From positions 1,962,528 through 2,026,527 of the forward strand of contig NZ_CP037422.1 of NCBI RefSeq assembly GCF_007748175.1: a DNA stretch of 64,000 nt. The letters run 5' to 3'. Below are positions 29,524 through 37,867 of this stretch, piece after piece. The position numbers and the translations under genes are program-made. Within the stretch, counting starts at the first letter, position 1; every line of letters begins with the position of its first letter. Under the pieces are notes generated by a model. The model was given only the letters and a program-made list of their open reading frames with translations, did no database searches and was not told the origin of the DNA. Source of the stretch: Gimesia aquarii (GTDB lineage: Bacteria; Planctomycetota; Planctomycetia; Planctomycetales; Planctomycetaceae).

Positions 29524-30054
29524 ATGAAACGCCCTGAACTCAATCGACGTGATTTTAACCGACTGACATTTGCTGCATTTGGTGGCATGGTAGCAGGCTC
29601 AATGACTGGCTGTCAGCAAAAAGCACCAGAGCAACCTGCTGCTTCAGAGACACCAGCTGCTGGTGAAGAAGCTGGTAGTACCACCCGGGATGACAAAGAT
29701 GATCACGATCATGGTGCTGATGACAAGGATTCCAAAGATGTGAGTTTGTTACTGACTGAACCACATGTCTGTCGTGGTTTAAACACTTGCAAAGGAACCC
29801 ATGCCGGTGTGGAAAATGATTGTGCGGGTCTCGGAGCTTGTGCCTCTGTTGCAGAACATGCATGTAAAGGTTCCAACGAATGTAAAGGCCAAGGTGGCTG
29901 TGCTTCTAACCCTGGAATGAATTCTTGTAAAGGAAAAGGAAGCTGCAGTGTGCCATTGATGCCAGATGCGTGGAAATTGGCTCGTGCTGAATTCGAAATA
30001 GCAATGGAAAAAGCTGGCAAAAAAGTTGGTCCTGCCCCTGCTCCCAAAAAATAA
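29524..30054 (+). CDS. Cys-rich Tat-lipoprotein, probable bufferin-type RiPP precursor (BufA-like)
   Basis: ATG 29524 has GAGGAAA just upstream and gives 176 residues. The N-terminus has the twin-arginine motif NRRDFNRL (residues 7-14) and a lipobox-like SMTGC with C30. An Ala/Glu/Pro linker and an acidic/His stretch (DDKDDHDHGADDKD) reach about residue 72. The core (83-141) has nine cysteines: C83, C89, C100, C106, C114, C120, C126, C135, C141. Most are spaced C-x5-C with C-[KRA]-G motifs. The next genes encode DUF692 (MNIO) and DUF2063 proteins, the enzyme pair that modifies bufferin precursor cysteines to metal-binding heterocycles. Precursor identity is inferred from position and composition; Tat lipoprotein export is unusual for such a peptide. 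Confidence 0.75.
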   Translation: MKRPELNRRDFNRLTFAAFGGMVAGSMTGCQQKAPEQPAASETPAAGEEAGSTTRDDKDDHDHGADDKDSKDVSLLLTEPHVCRGLNTCKGTHAGVENDCAGLGACASVAEHACKGSNECKGQGGCASNPGMNSCKGKGSCSVPLMPDAWKLARAEFEIAMEKAGKKVGPAPAPKK

Positions 30055-30077
30055 GTTTTACTTTTGCTATAATAAAA

Positions 30078-30118
30078 CAGGCTCCTTGATCAATTTAGTT
30101 GGTCTGGAGCCTGCTTTT
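30078..30118 (+). terminator. Hairpin with U-tract between precursor and DUF692 genes
   Basis: CAGGCTCC (30078-30085) pairs with GGAGCCTG (30106-30113), and CTTTT follows. It sits 23 bases after the precursor stop and well before the DUF692 start, so it may end most transcripts and leave a smaller share to read into the enzyme genes. Confidence 0.65.
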
Positions 30119-30191
30119 ATTACAAGCACGCATTAGCAAACTTTGTCGATTCGGATAAGAGTCCCCTTACTGAAAGTCGGAGTGAGGACAT

Positions 30192-31121
30192 ATGTTAAAA
30201 CCACGTCTAGGACACGACAATCTGGGTTTGGGAGTCGGACTGCGAACCGTACACTTCGCCCATATTCTGGAACACCAGCCAGAAGTAGACTGGTTTGAGA
30301 TCATCTCAGAAAATTTCATGGACTCTGGGGGAAGACCGCGGGCTGTGCTGGAGCAGATCGCGGAGCGTTATCCTATTGTGATGCACGGTGTCTCACTTTC
30401 AATTGGAAGCACCGATCCTCTCAATCGCGATTACCTGAAAAAACTGAAATCTCTAGCAGAATCAGTCAACGCTCACTGGGTTTCGGATCATGTCTGTTGG
30501 ACTGGTGTTGCAGGCCGTAATACACATGATCTGCTGCCAATCCCCTACAATGAAAGTACGCTTTCGCATCTCGTTAAACGAATTCGAACCGTTCAGGAAA
30601 TTTTGGAACGTCCACTTGTTCTGGAAAATCCTAGTAGTTATCTGGAATTTAGAGACTCAACAATGAGTGAGTCTGAATTTGTTTGTCGGATGGCAGAAGA
30701 AGCGGAATGTGGCTTATTGCTGGATGTGAATAATGTGTATGTCTCCAGCGTGAATCATGAATTCGATCCTATAAAATATGTTGAAGCAGTTCCCGCGAAA
30801 CGAGTTGTACAATGCCACCTGGCAGGACATACCAACTGTGGAACCCACTTAATTGATACACATGACGGCAAGGTAATTGATCCCGTCTGGGAGTTATTTC
30901 AGTTATTACACCAGAGAACTGGAGGAGTTTCCACATTGTTAGAGTGGGATGCCGATATTCCACCATTTCCTGTTGTGCATGAGGAAGTTCTGAAAGCCAA
31001 AAATTACATGGATGAGAATTTGAGCTCGTTCGAAAAAGGAAGTACAGAAGAAATGGTTACGAACACAACCTCAAAGGCGATCCCTCACCCGGCATCATTC
31101 ATTACGGCTGAAGTGGAATGA
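30192..31121 (+). CDS. bufB: DUF692 multinuclear iron oxidase (MNIO), BufB-like
   Basis: The 309-residue protein starts at ATG 30192 after GTGAGGA. It shows the complete DUF692 pattern: [96 protein letters not shown] and [11 protein letters not shown]. The His, Asp, Glu and Asn residues in these strands are the expected ligands for the iron cluster in this TIM-barrel family (MbnB, TglH, BufB). In bufferin systems it converts cysteines of the precursor to thiooxazole-type copper ligands. It overlaps the next gene by 4 bases (ATGA). The reaction here is inferred from the family. Confidence 0.92.
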   Translation: MLKPRLGHDNLGLGVGLRTVHFAHILEHQPEVDWFEIISENFMDSGGRPRAVLEQIAERYPIVMHGVSLSIGSTDPLNRDYLKKLKSLAESVNAHWVSDHVCWTGVAGRNTHDLLPIPYNESTLSHLVKRIRTVQEILERPLVLENPSSYLEFRDSTMSESEFVCRMAEEAECGLLLDVNNVYVSSVNHEFDPIKYVEAVPAKRVVQCHLAGHTNCGTHLIDTHDGKVIDPVWELFQLLHQRTGGVSTLLEWDADIPPFPVVHEEVLKAKNYMDENLSSFEKGSTEEMVTNTTSKAIPHPASFITAEVE

Positions 31122-31996
31122 GTAACGAATCGCGTAATCTGGATCAAATTCAACGTTGGATGCAAACCGTTATCAGTTGGCCGACCGGTGTCGAAGCTGG
31201 CATCGCTTCTGAAGAGGCACAAAATAAGATTCCATTGGAAAGTAATGAGCTGGAAACAGTGATTACCGCTTCCAGCCAACTGACTAGTCTGGAGCGGATG
31301 GGTATCTATGCCAATGCGTATTATGCGCGTCTACTGGAATGCTTAAGCGAAGAATTTCCCGCTCTGGTTTGTGCAATGGGAAAAACGGCCTTTGGTGCCT
31401 TCTCGATGGAGTTCCTTCAGAAATACCCACCAACCAGTTATACGCTCAGTGAATTGGGAGCTCATTTTCCTCAGTTTTTAAGAGAAACCAAGCCAACTTC
31501 CGAGGATGGTGAATTCAACTGGACCGACTTTTTGATTGAAATCGCCATGTTGGAACGCGTTTATAGCGAAGTATTTGATGGCCCGGGCATCGAAAGAGAA
31601 ACGCCGCTCACTACAGAGGCTTTAAATTCGATAGAGCCAGAAGCCTGGCCTGAAGTTCGCCTTCAAATGGCTCCCTGTTTTCGTTTACTTCAATTTCAGT
31701 TCCCCGTTCATGAGTATATTTCCAGCGCACGACAGGGAAATTCACCTCCCATTCCAGAACAGCAAATCACCTATCTCGCGATTACACGCAGAAACTTCAT
31801 TGTCCGTCGGGAATCTATTTCTCAGTCGGAATACTTCCTGTTATCAAAGCTCAATCAAGGCTTAAAAGTAGGAGATGTGATCACTCAATTTGCTGAGTCA
31901 GGCCTCATGGAACCAGGTCAGTTGGATTCAAAACTCCATGACTGGTTCAGACACTGGATGGCTTCTGGTTTCTTTATCGATTTCTGTGATGCGTGA
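31118..31996 (+). CDS. bufC: DUF2063 (HvfC/BufC-like) partner of the MNIO enzyme
   Basis: The 292-residue protein is translationally coupled to the DUF692 gene through an ATGA overlap. It has the DUF2063 N-terminal helical domain ([74 protein letters not shown]). A C-terminal mixed domain follows ([40 protein letters not shown]; ending in a winged-helix-like [16 protein letters not shown]). In known MNIO systems this partner recruits the precursor leader to the enzyme. No transporter gene follows, consistent with export by the general Tat route. Confidence 0.88.
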   Translation: MSNESRNLDQIQRWMQTVISWPTGVEAGIASEEAQNKIPLESNELETVITASSQLTSLERMGIYANAYYARLLECLSEEFPALVCAMGKTAFGAFSMEFLQKYPPTSYTLSELGAHFPQFLRETKPTSEDGEFNWTDFLIEIAMLERVYSEVFDGPGIERETPLTTEALNSIEPEAWPEVRLQMAPCFRLLQFQFPVHEYISSARQGNSPPIPEQQITYLAITRRNFIVRRESISQSEYFLLSKLNQGLKVGDVITQFAESGLMEPGQLDSKLHDWFRHWMASGFFIDFCDA

Positions 31997-32376
31997 TATG
32001 TATGATGAATCGCGAGACTTCTGAAGGCCCCTTCGACACTATGAAGGCATAGATTCAGTCTCATTTATAAAGAGCTCTATTTTTCGTCAAAATCGTGTCT
32101 GTTGCGCAATATAGGTAATTTGAAGCACGTAGGTAGAAATTGCATGCACTTTTTGTTGCTAATTTAGAGACTTTAGATCGTTGAATCTTTTGATTCAGGC
32201 TGCCTTTTCCATTTCAAAGAACCACAGCATAAACCACCAACACTCCCCGCATTGACACAAAATACGCTCGGAATTACAGTCCCGACTTAGAAAATTACTT
32301 AGCAGAATAATTTTATTGATTTCTTTATACTTCAAACGAATTGATAAGCACATTGGTTGTCAGGGAGGGCAGCATT
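31997..32376. other. Intergenic region after the bufferin-type cluster
   Basis: This is about 380 bases with no gene. A weak inverted repeat CCTTC/GAAGG lies near 32027-32044 but lacks a U-tract. A promoter for the amidase gene should lie here. Confidence 0.35.
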
Positions 32377-33108
32377 TTGAAGGGCATCATAATGTGTTGC
32401 GTTGCAATGTTGCCGGCCTTAGAGATCGCAGGATGTACCCAGCAAACATCCTTGCCTCCTGTGACCATTAACGGACCTGCTCAGCAACCACAATATCCAG
32501 CTCAGGTTTCCAAACCAGCTCCCAATACGCCGTTGTTTATCACACCACCAACAATGGCACTTGAACCACAAAATCCCTGGAAACCTGAAGTTGAAACACG
32601 TGACTGGGAATATATCGTAATTCATCACACCGCTTCATCAACTGGAAGCGTTGAAAGTATTCACGAGCTTCATAGCAAGAAAAAAGATAAATCCGGCAAT
32701 GCTTGGCTGGGCATTGGCTATCACTTCGTCATTGGAAATGGGAACGGCATGCCCGACGGTGCAATTGAATCGACATTCCGCTGGCGCGAGCAGATGCATG
32801 GTGCGCATGCCGGAAATAATGAATACAATCAGAAAGGGATTGGCGTTTGTCTGGTAGGAAATTTCGAAAATGAACCTCCTACGGAAGCACAATTGGCAGC
32901 TGTTAAGAAACTGGTTGGAGTTCTAAAAACCGAATATCACATTTCCAGTGAAAACGTACAAGGGCACCGCGATGTCAAAGCGACAGCCTGTCCCGGAAAA
33001 TACTTCCCCATGAGCGAAGTGGCAGCTGCCATTGATCTCCCTGTATATGGATCCATTCCACCAAAAACCCCAAATCCACACACAAAAGTTCAACTTGCTC
33101 AGGAATAA
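32377..33108 (+). CDS. N-acetylmuramoyl-L-alanine amidase domain lipoprotein
   Basis: The frame opens at TTG 32341, but TTG 32377 has GGAGGG 7 bases upstream and gives 243 residues with a short signal and lipobox-like EIAGC. After a Pro/Gln-rich linker the amidase_2/PGRP domain starts at IVIHHTASS (first zinc His). It continues through [20 protein letters not shown] and IGVCLVGNF to [12 protein letters not shown] (second His and Cys ligands). It should cleave the peptide from muramic acid or bind murein in the periplasm. Planctomycetes have a thin peptidoglycan, so a real substrate is available. Confidence 0.87.
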   Translation: MKGIIMCCVAMLPALEIAGCTQQTSLPPVTINGPAQQPQYPAQVSKPAPNTPLFITPPTMALEPQNPWKPEVETRDWEYIVIHHTASSTGSVESIHELHSKKKDKSGNAWLGIGYHFVIGNGNGMPDGAIESTFRWREQMHGAHAGNNEYNQKGIGVCLVGNFENEPPTEAQLAAVKKLVGVLKTEYHISSENVQGHRDVKATACPGKYFPMSEVAAAIDLPVYGSIPPKTPNPHTKVQLAQE

Positions 33109-33164
33109 ACTACTGTTACTCCCCCACATTTAAGACTCCTCTAGACTGACTTACTGAAAGTAAA

Positions 33165-33947
33165 ATGACAATGGATTATACGCAACGTCTTAAATGGATT
33201 AAAAATGTGTTCAATGGAGAGAGAGTCGCATTCACGCCTCCTCTTCCTGTTGACAGAATGTCTGAAAATGACAATCAGTCGAATGTGATAGTCAGGTTAC
33301 CGATTAAGCATGTCGCCCTGTTTCGTCCAGAACATTACGAGCCTGAATATGCCTATCCTTTGGTCATCTGGTTACATCCTGATGGTGGTTCTGAACAGGA
33401 TCTGCATGAAATCATGCCGCAAATCAGTCTCCGAAATTATTTAGGGCTCTCATTTCGCGCCCCCGCAATTGACCCTGCTGCGCCCACTAATGGCTATCAC
33501 TGGCCCGACAGTCACCTGTTTGTGAAGCAGTTTGGTAAGCATGTCCGAAACACAGTCCGCGAGCTGCAAAAAATTCTTAACATCCACACAGGACGAATTT
33601 ATCTGGCTGGAACTGGCACAGGCTGTTCTGTCGCCACAAAACTACTCATTCAAACTCCCCGTTTCTATGCAGGAGCGGCTTTACTCAATGGGCAATTCAA
33701 TAAGAGCGATTTCCGAAGCGAGGCTCCTTGTAACTTGAAAGGCAATCGGATTCTTCTGGACCAAAATATCACTCACAATTCCAAGGACCAATTTTCGCCC
33801 CAGAGGGTTACTCGTATGTGGGAAACAACGGGTGCGGAAACTCATCTCCTGAATTCTTTTCAGCCTGATCTAAACGACAAAACAGCTTTGCTGCCGTTTC
33901 TGAATCGTTGGATTATGGAAGGAATCTCTACTGCCCGACTCGTTTAG
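33165..33947 (+). CDS. Alpha/beta-hydrolase-like protein lacking the nucleophile serine
   Basis: The 260-residue protein follows the phospholipase/carboxylesterase pattern: YPLVIWLHPDGGSEQDLHEI (oxyanion strand, normally HGxGG), then helix and strand, then RIYLAGTGTGCSVATKLL where the G-x-S-x-G elbow should be. The elbow reads G-T-G-T-G, so glycine replaces serine. It has no signal peptide. It may be a non-catalytic relative or use another residue. It lies 56 bases after the amidase gene on the same strand. Confidence 0.8.
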   Translation: MTMDYTQRLKWIKNVFNGERVAFTPPLPVDRMSENDNQSNVIVRLPIKHVALFRPEHYEPEYAYPLVIWLHPDGGSEQDLHEIMPQISLRNYLGLSFRAPAIDPAAPTNGYHWPDSHLFVKQFGKHVRNTVRELQKILNIHTGRIYLAGTGTGCSVATKLLIQTPRFYAGAALLNGQFNKSDFRSEAPCNLKGNRILLDQNITHNSKDQFSPQRVTRMWETTGAETHLLNSFQPDLNDKTALLPFLNRWIMEGISTARLV

Positions 33948-34169
33948 ACAGCTTCAAACGTTTTCCTCTATAGTCGCTAATAGAACAATTTGTACAGGTC
34001 TAATTGAGACGATTAATCGGTTTGTGCAGAATTATCCTGTTGTAACACCCTCGATCAGGTCGATGAATAAAGCGGAATACTGAATATCTCAGGATTCCTT
34101 TCGTACAAAATCAATCTCAACCTATCTCGGGTTGATTACTTTATTCTACTGACTGGCAAGGAGAGAACT

Positions 34170-34478
34170 ATGATGGTGCGGCGTCTCATGCTCGCAGGTT
34201 TGTTCCTGTTTGTGGTTGGGTTGGCCACGTCTACTTTTTCATCTTCTGATGCAATGGCAGCTGGTCGAGGACAACCCGCAGACTGGAAACGATTTTACTA
34301 TTATCCCTATGTCTATTATCCCCAAAACTTCCAAAGACCACAGGGGAGCTATGACAACCTGTATTACCGCTATCCGGAAAGTATGAGAATTCCGGTTTAC
34401 AATCAGAATTGGCATAATTTTTATCCCAGTGATCGACCTTATCACAAAGGAAATCACTTTAAGCTCGATGTTTTCTAA
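34170..34478 (+). CDS. Small secreted tyrosine-rich protein
   Basis: The 102-residue protein has GGAGAG upstream of ATG-ATG at 34170. The signal peptide ends near AMAAG. The mature part of about 70 residues is unusually rich in Tyr, Pro, Asn and His (FYYYPYVYYPQNFQRP; NLYYRYPESMRIPVYNQNWH). I recall similar small secreted proteins from other planctomycetes but cannot assign a function. It ends 136 bases before a strong terminator and appears to be transcribed alone. Confidence 0.8.
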   Translation: MMVRRLMLAGLFLFVVGLATSTFSSSDAMAAGRGQPADWKRFYYYPYVYYPQNFQRPQGSYDNLYYRYPESMRIPVYNQNWHNFYPSDRPYHKGNHFKLDVF

Positions 34479-34831
34479 AGTTCGCGACTTGGATGATTTG
34501 ACCTTTCCGGTGAAAGACACATCATCGATTAAATAACTTCGGGCCGAAATTTTTGCCATACTCTCTTCTGAAAGTATGTCTCCATTTGAGCGCTAGTTGT
34601 ATTTATTACAACAAAAAAAGCCTGCGATTTAGTCGCGGGCTTTTTATTTTTGTAAGCGTAAATCATGATTCCCCCCTCATTTCTCCTTTTCAGCGTAGAG
34701 GGTGCGCTTCTAAAATCAAAGATTCAAGAAGAAATCGGAATTTGAGGAACTGAATTCGCAGAGACAGCGATTCAGAGTTTCATAATTATCGTACGACCAA
34801 CTAAACCCGGTAATATAGCCTGACCTCATCA
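34479..34831. other. Intergenic region with a terminator, upstream of recO
   Basis: About 350 bases hold the hairpin at 34615-34645 and otherwise no gene. The recO promoter must lie after the hairpin. Confidence 0.45.
34615..34645 (+). terminator. Strong intrinsic terminator
   Basis: AAAAAGCCTGCGA (34615-34627) pairs with TCGCGGGCTTTTT (34633-34645) around a TTTAG loop: 13 pairs with one G-U. The T-run after the stem is followed by more T. It ends transcription of the Tyr-rich protein gene. Confidence 0.9.
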
Positions 34832-35578
34832 ATGTCCAACGAAAAAACCGAAGGTTTGATTATTCGACTGGCCGACTTTAGTGAGTCCAGCAAAGTCATT
34901 ACCTGGTTCACCAGGGACTTTGGAAAAATTGCGTCGTTGGCAAAAGGTGCAAAAAGGTTAAAAAGCTCGTTTGAGGCTGCTATTGACTTGTTAGCCACAT
35001 GTCGGATAGTCTTCATCCGAAAATCATCCGGTGGTCTTGATCTTTTGACCGAAGCCCAACTGGTGAATCGTTTTCGTCCTTATCCTGGAAATCTTTCCAA
35101 CTTGTATGTGGGGTATTACATTGCGGAGTTATTAGACGCTCTCACTGAGGAATATGATCCACATCCAGAGCTGTTTGATGCAGCATGTGTCGTATTACAA
35201 CACTTGCAAGAACATGATGATTATCAGAAATCGTTAATTATTTTTGAGTTAACTATATTAGAAGAGATCGGCCAGCTTCCTCAGTTCCAGTACTGTACCG
35301 GCTGCAGTCAAGAACTGGGAGAATTGGAATCGTATCTCTATGACGCAAATAACGGGGGCTTGTATTGCCAGCATTGCGAGCAACAGCGACACGGAAAAGT
35401 CCGGGTTTCCCGTGGTACAATTACAATTTTACAAAAACTAACCGTCGAGAATACACTACTTTCCCAGCGATTGAACTTATCACTCCAGCAACAACGAGAG
35501 ATCAGGCAATTGCTATCAACAACCATGTCTCATATCCTGGGTCGTCGTCCTAAAATGGCACCCTACCTGCAACTATAA
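34832..35578 (+). CDS. recO: DNA repair protein RecO
   Basis: The 248-residue protein has the N-terminal OB-fold (EGLIIRLADFSESSKVITWF; FGKIASLAKGAKRLKSSFEA) and a helical middle with YVGYYIAELLDALTEE. A zinc-binding pair C-x2-C follows, FQYCTGC and then YCQHC, as in many RecO proteins, with a helical C-terminus. RecO loads RecA on gapped single-stranded DNA together with RecR. Start ATG 34832 fits the family length. It is followed after 35 bases by the BamD-like gene. Confidence 0.95.
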   Translation: MSNEKTEGLIIRLADFSESSKVITWFTRDFGKIASLAKGAKRLKSSFEAAIDLLATCRIVFIRKSSGGLDLLTEAQLVNRFRPYPGNLSNLYVGYYIAELLDALTEEYDPHPELFDAACVVLQHLQEHDDYQKSLIIFELTILEEIGQLPQFQYCTGCSQELGELESYLYDANNGGLYCQHCEQQRHGKVRVSRGTITILQKLTVENTLLSQRLNLSLQQQREIRQLLSTTMSHILGRRPKMAPYLQL

Positions 35579-35613
35579 ACAAACAATTCATTTCCCTCTG
35601 GTGGAAGTCAGGG

Positions 35614-37068
35614 ATGACGACCATGTCCATATACCAATTAAATTACCTATTTCGATGCGTGCAGCCTGCAATACGCCTTTGTGTTGCACTCATGCTATGT
35701 GGGTTGATCTCTGGCTGTACGATGTTTGGTGATCGCTCCTCCGATTTCGCAGCCTGGAAACCTCCCTGGTCCAAAAAAAGTGCAACTGATAATCCTTCGA
35801 TTGATGGAATTCGCGGTCCAATGCAACGAGTGATGCAGACCGCACTCTGGAAAAAGAAAAAAGATTCGACATTCATCGAACCGGCATTAGGGGCACGAGA
35901 ATTCAAGCTGGCAAACGAAAAATTCCAGGCAAAGGAATACAAGGCGGCTGAAAAAGAATTCAAAGCCATTGTGAAGAAATACAAAAATGATCCGATCCGA
36001 GAGGATGCCCAGTTCATGGTGGCAGAATCTCAGTTTGCACAAAAAAAATACTCATGGGCACAAGATGGATATGATCAACTTTTGATTGATTTTCCTTCCA
36101 CACGCCACTTAGACCAAACCACAAAACGATTGTTTCATATCGCCCGCTACTGGTTGCAGGAACCATCGATCGTTACTGGTAACGATATTCAACAGGTCAA
36201 TTTAGAAGATCCTGGTTCAGAAACTCCTGAAATTCCCAGTGATGGCAAACAAAGAGAATCACGCTGGGCTCTGGTTCCTAATTTCTTTGATCGTACGCGT
36301 CCCGTGTTCGATACAGAGAACCGCGCATTGGAAGCACTCAAATCCATTTGGCTCCATGATCCGACAGGTCCTCTCGCTGATGATTCATTAATGCTTACCG
36401 CCAGCTATTATCTGAAAAAAGGGCGTTATATGGACGCCGACCGTACATTTAGTCTACTACGTGAAGAATATCCCAAAAGTCCTCATCTTAAAGATGCGTT
36501 CATGCTGGGAACCCACGTGAAACTGATGTCATACCAGGGTCCTCAATATGATTCTACCGTCCTGAATGACGCAGGTGAGCTTAAAGAGACCACTCTCCGT
36601 CTCTTTCCTGAATCAGAACGAGCCAGACTCAAAGAAGAGTTGAAAAAAATTGAAAAAGCGAAGGCAAAGCGAGATTGGGAAACGGTTCAATATTGGATGC
36701 GTCGAGGTAAGCCAAAGTCAGCCGCCATTTATTGCAACTTACTGATTGAAAAGTACCCGACTTCCAGCTTTGCTAACGAGGCCCGTGAGTTACTGTCAGA
36801 ACTTGGCGAGGAAAATACCAACCACCTCTGGGCGAACTACGCAACACCAAAGAAAATGGTTCAGCAGCAGCCAGAACCTAAGAGATCACTTGTACCAAGT
36901 TTACCTTCATTTGGAAATACGCCACCCACTCCATCAAAGTCAACTAGAGCTCCTGCAACAAATCAGGAACTGGAACCACCGGCTCGCTTGAGATTGGATG
37001 AGCTTGAAGAGCCAATCAGGAGAATTCCCATCGAAGAAGATTCGAAACCAGCAAAAATAAAACTCTAA
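35614..37068 (+). CDS. BamD-like TPR outer-membrane lipoprotein
   Basis: The 484-residue protein begins with a lipoprotein signal (MLCGLISGC, C35 from ATG 35614; ATG 35623 is equally possible). TPR units of the BamD/YfiO type follow (EFKLANEKFQAKEYKAAEKE; EDAQFMVAESQFAQKKYSWA; RYMDADRTFSLLREEYPKSP; AAIYCNLLIEKYPTSSFANE). The C-terminal ~80 residues are Pro-rich and disordered. BamD proteins help insert outer-membrane proteins. At 484 residues this one is about twice the usual size, so it may be a planctomycete-specific variant. lptE follows, consistent with an outer-membrane biogenesis unit. Confidence 0.85.
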   Translation: MTTMSIYQLNYLFRCVQPAIRLCVALMLCGLISGCTMFGDRSSDFAAWKPPWSKKSATDNPSIDGIRGPMQRVMQTALWKKKKDSTFIEPALGAREFKLANEKFQAKEYKAAEKEFKAIVKKYKNDPIREDAQFMVAESQFAQKKYSWAQDGYDQLLIDFPSTRHLDQTTKRLFHIARYWLQEPSIVTGNDIQQVNLEDPGSETPEIPSDGKQRESRWALVPNFFDRTRPVFDTENRALEALKSIWLHDPTGPLADDSLMLTASYYLKKGRYMDADRTFSLLREEYPKSPHLKDAFMLGTHVKLMSYQGPQYDSTVLNDAGELKETTLRLFPESERARLKEELKKIEKAKAKRDWETVQYWMRRGKPKSAAIYCNLLIEKYPTSSFANEARELLSELGEENTNHLWANYATPKKMVQQQPEPKRSLVPSLPSFGNTPPTPSKSTRAPATNQELEPPARLRLDELEEPIRRIPIEEDSKPAKIKL

Positions 37069-37116
37069 TCACTTATCATTTCTTAGTGGAATGTCTGTTA
37101 TCTATCGAAAATATTT

Positions 37117-37638
37117 ATGAAACGTTTTGTGCTCAATTTGTTGCTACTATCTCTGCTGTCAATCGATCTGACAGGCTGTGGGTATACAGTAGGCAATTCT
37201 TATCAGCCTGACGTACAAACGGTTTATGTACCAATTTTTGAAAATAAGACGTTTCGCCGAGGATTTGAATACCAGTTAACGGAAGCCGTTCAGCAAAAAA
37301 TTCAGTCACGCACGCCATTTCGACTGGCAAAAGGGGCTGAAGCTGATACTCGACTTACGGGTACGATTAAACAAATTAACAAAAGTGTCTTAGGCACAAC
37401 TCAATTTGATGATCCTCGCAATTTAAATTTACAATTTGTCGTTGAGGTAACCTGGGAAGATATGCGAAGTGGTAAAATTTTATCGCAGCAACAAGTTCCG
37501 ATCACTGCTGATGTTGTATCATTGGTCTCGGCAGCCTCCTTTGCCCCGGAAGTGGGGCAATCTCTGGCTACGGCAACCAAGACTGCTACCGATAGTTTGG
37601 CCAATCAAATTGTTCAATTAATGGAAATGCCCTGGTAA
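37117..37638 (+). CDS. lptE: LPS-assembly lipoprotein LptE
   Basis: The 173-residue protein has a lipoprotein signal (LTGC, C21) directly followed by GYTVG and then YVPIFENKTFRRGFEYQLTE. ADTRLTGTIKQINKSVLG and the later VEVTWEDMRSGKILSQQQVP are the LptE-family pattern of two strands and helices. LptE plugs and guides LptD at the outer membrane. Its position after the BamD-like lipoprotein supports the call. It is a small but strong marker of a true lipopolysaccharide-type outer membrane. Confidence 0.9.
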   Translation: MKRFVLNLLLLSLLSIDLTGCGYTVGNSYQPDVQTVYVPIFENKTFRRGFEYQLTEAVQQKIQSRTPFRLAKGAEADTRLTGTIKQINKSVLGTTQFDDPRNLNLQFVVEVTWEDMRSGKILSQQQVPITADVVSLVSAASFAPEVGQSLATATKTATDSLANQIVQLMEMPW

Positions 37639-37867
37639 TTAGATTTACAAAAATGGATAGTCAGAAATTACGATAACTGCTACACTCCGACCGTATCTGG
37701 TCGCACATCATTTCAGAAATCACAGCTACGAAATTCACCCCCACACTTACTAGAAAACCTATCTTCTTCAATAGCACGGATTGCTAATAGATATCGGGCC
37801 ACTCGCCAGTTTCACTGGCACGCCGATCAGTCAGACCGGCAATTCAGGGAAGGATTTGGATAACAAA

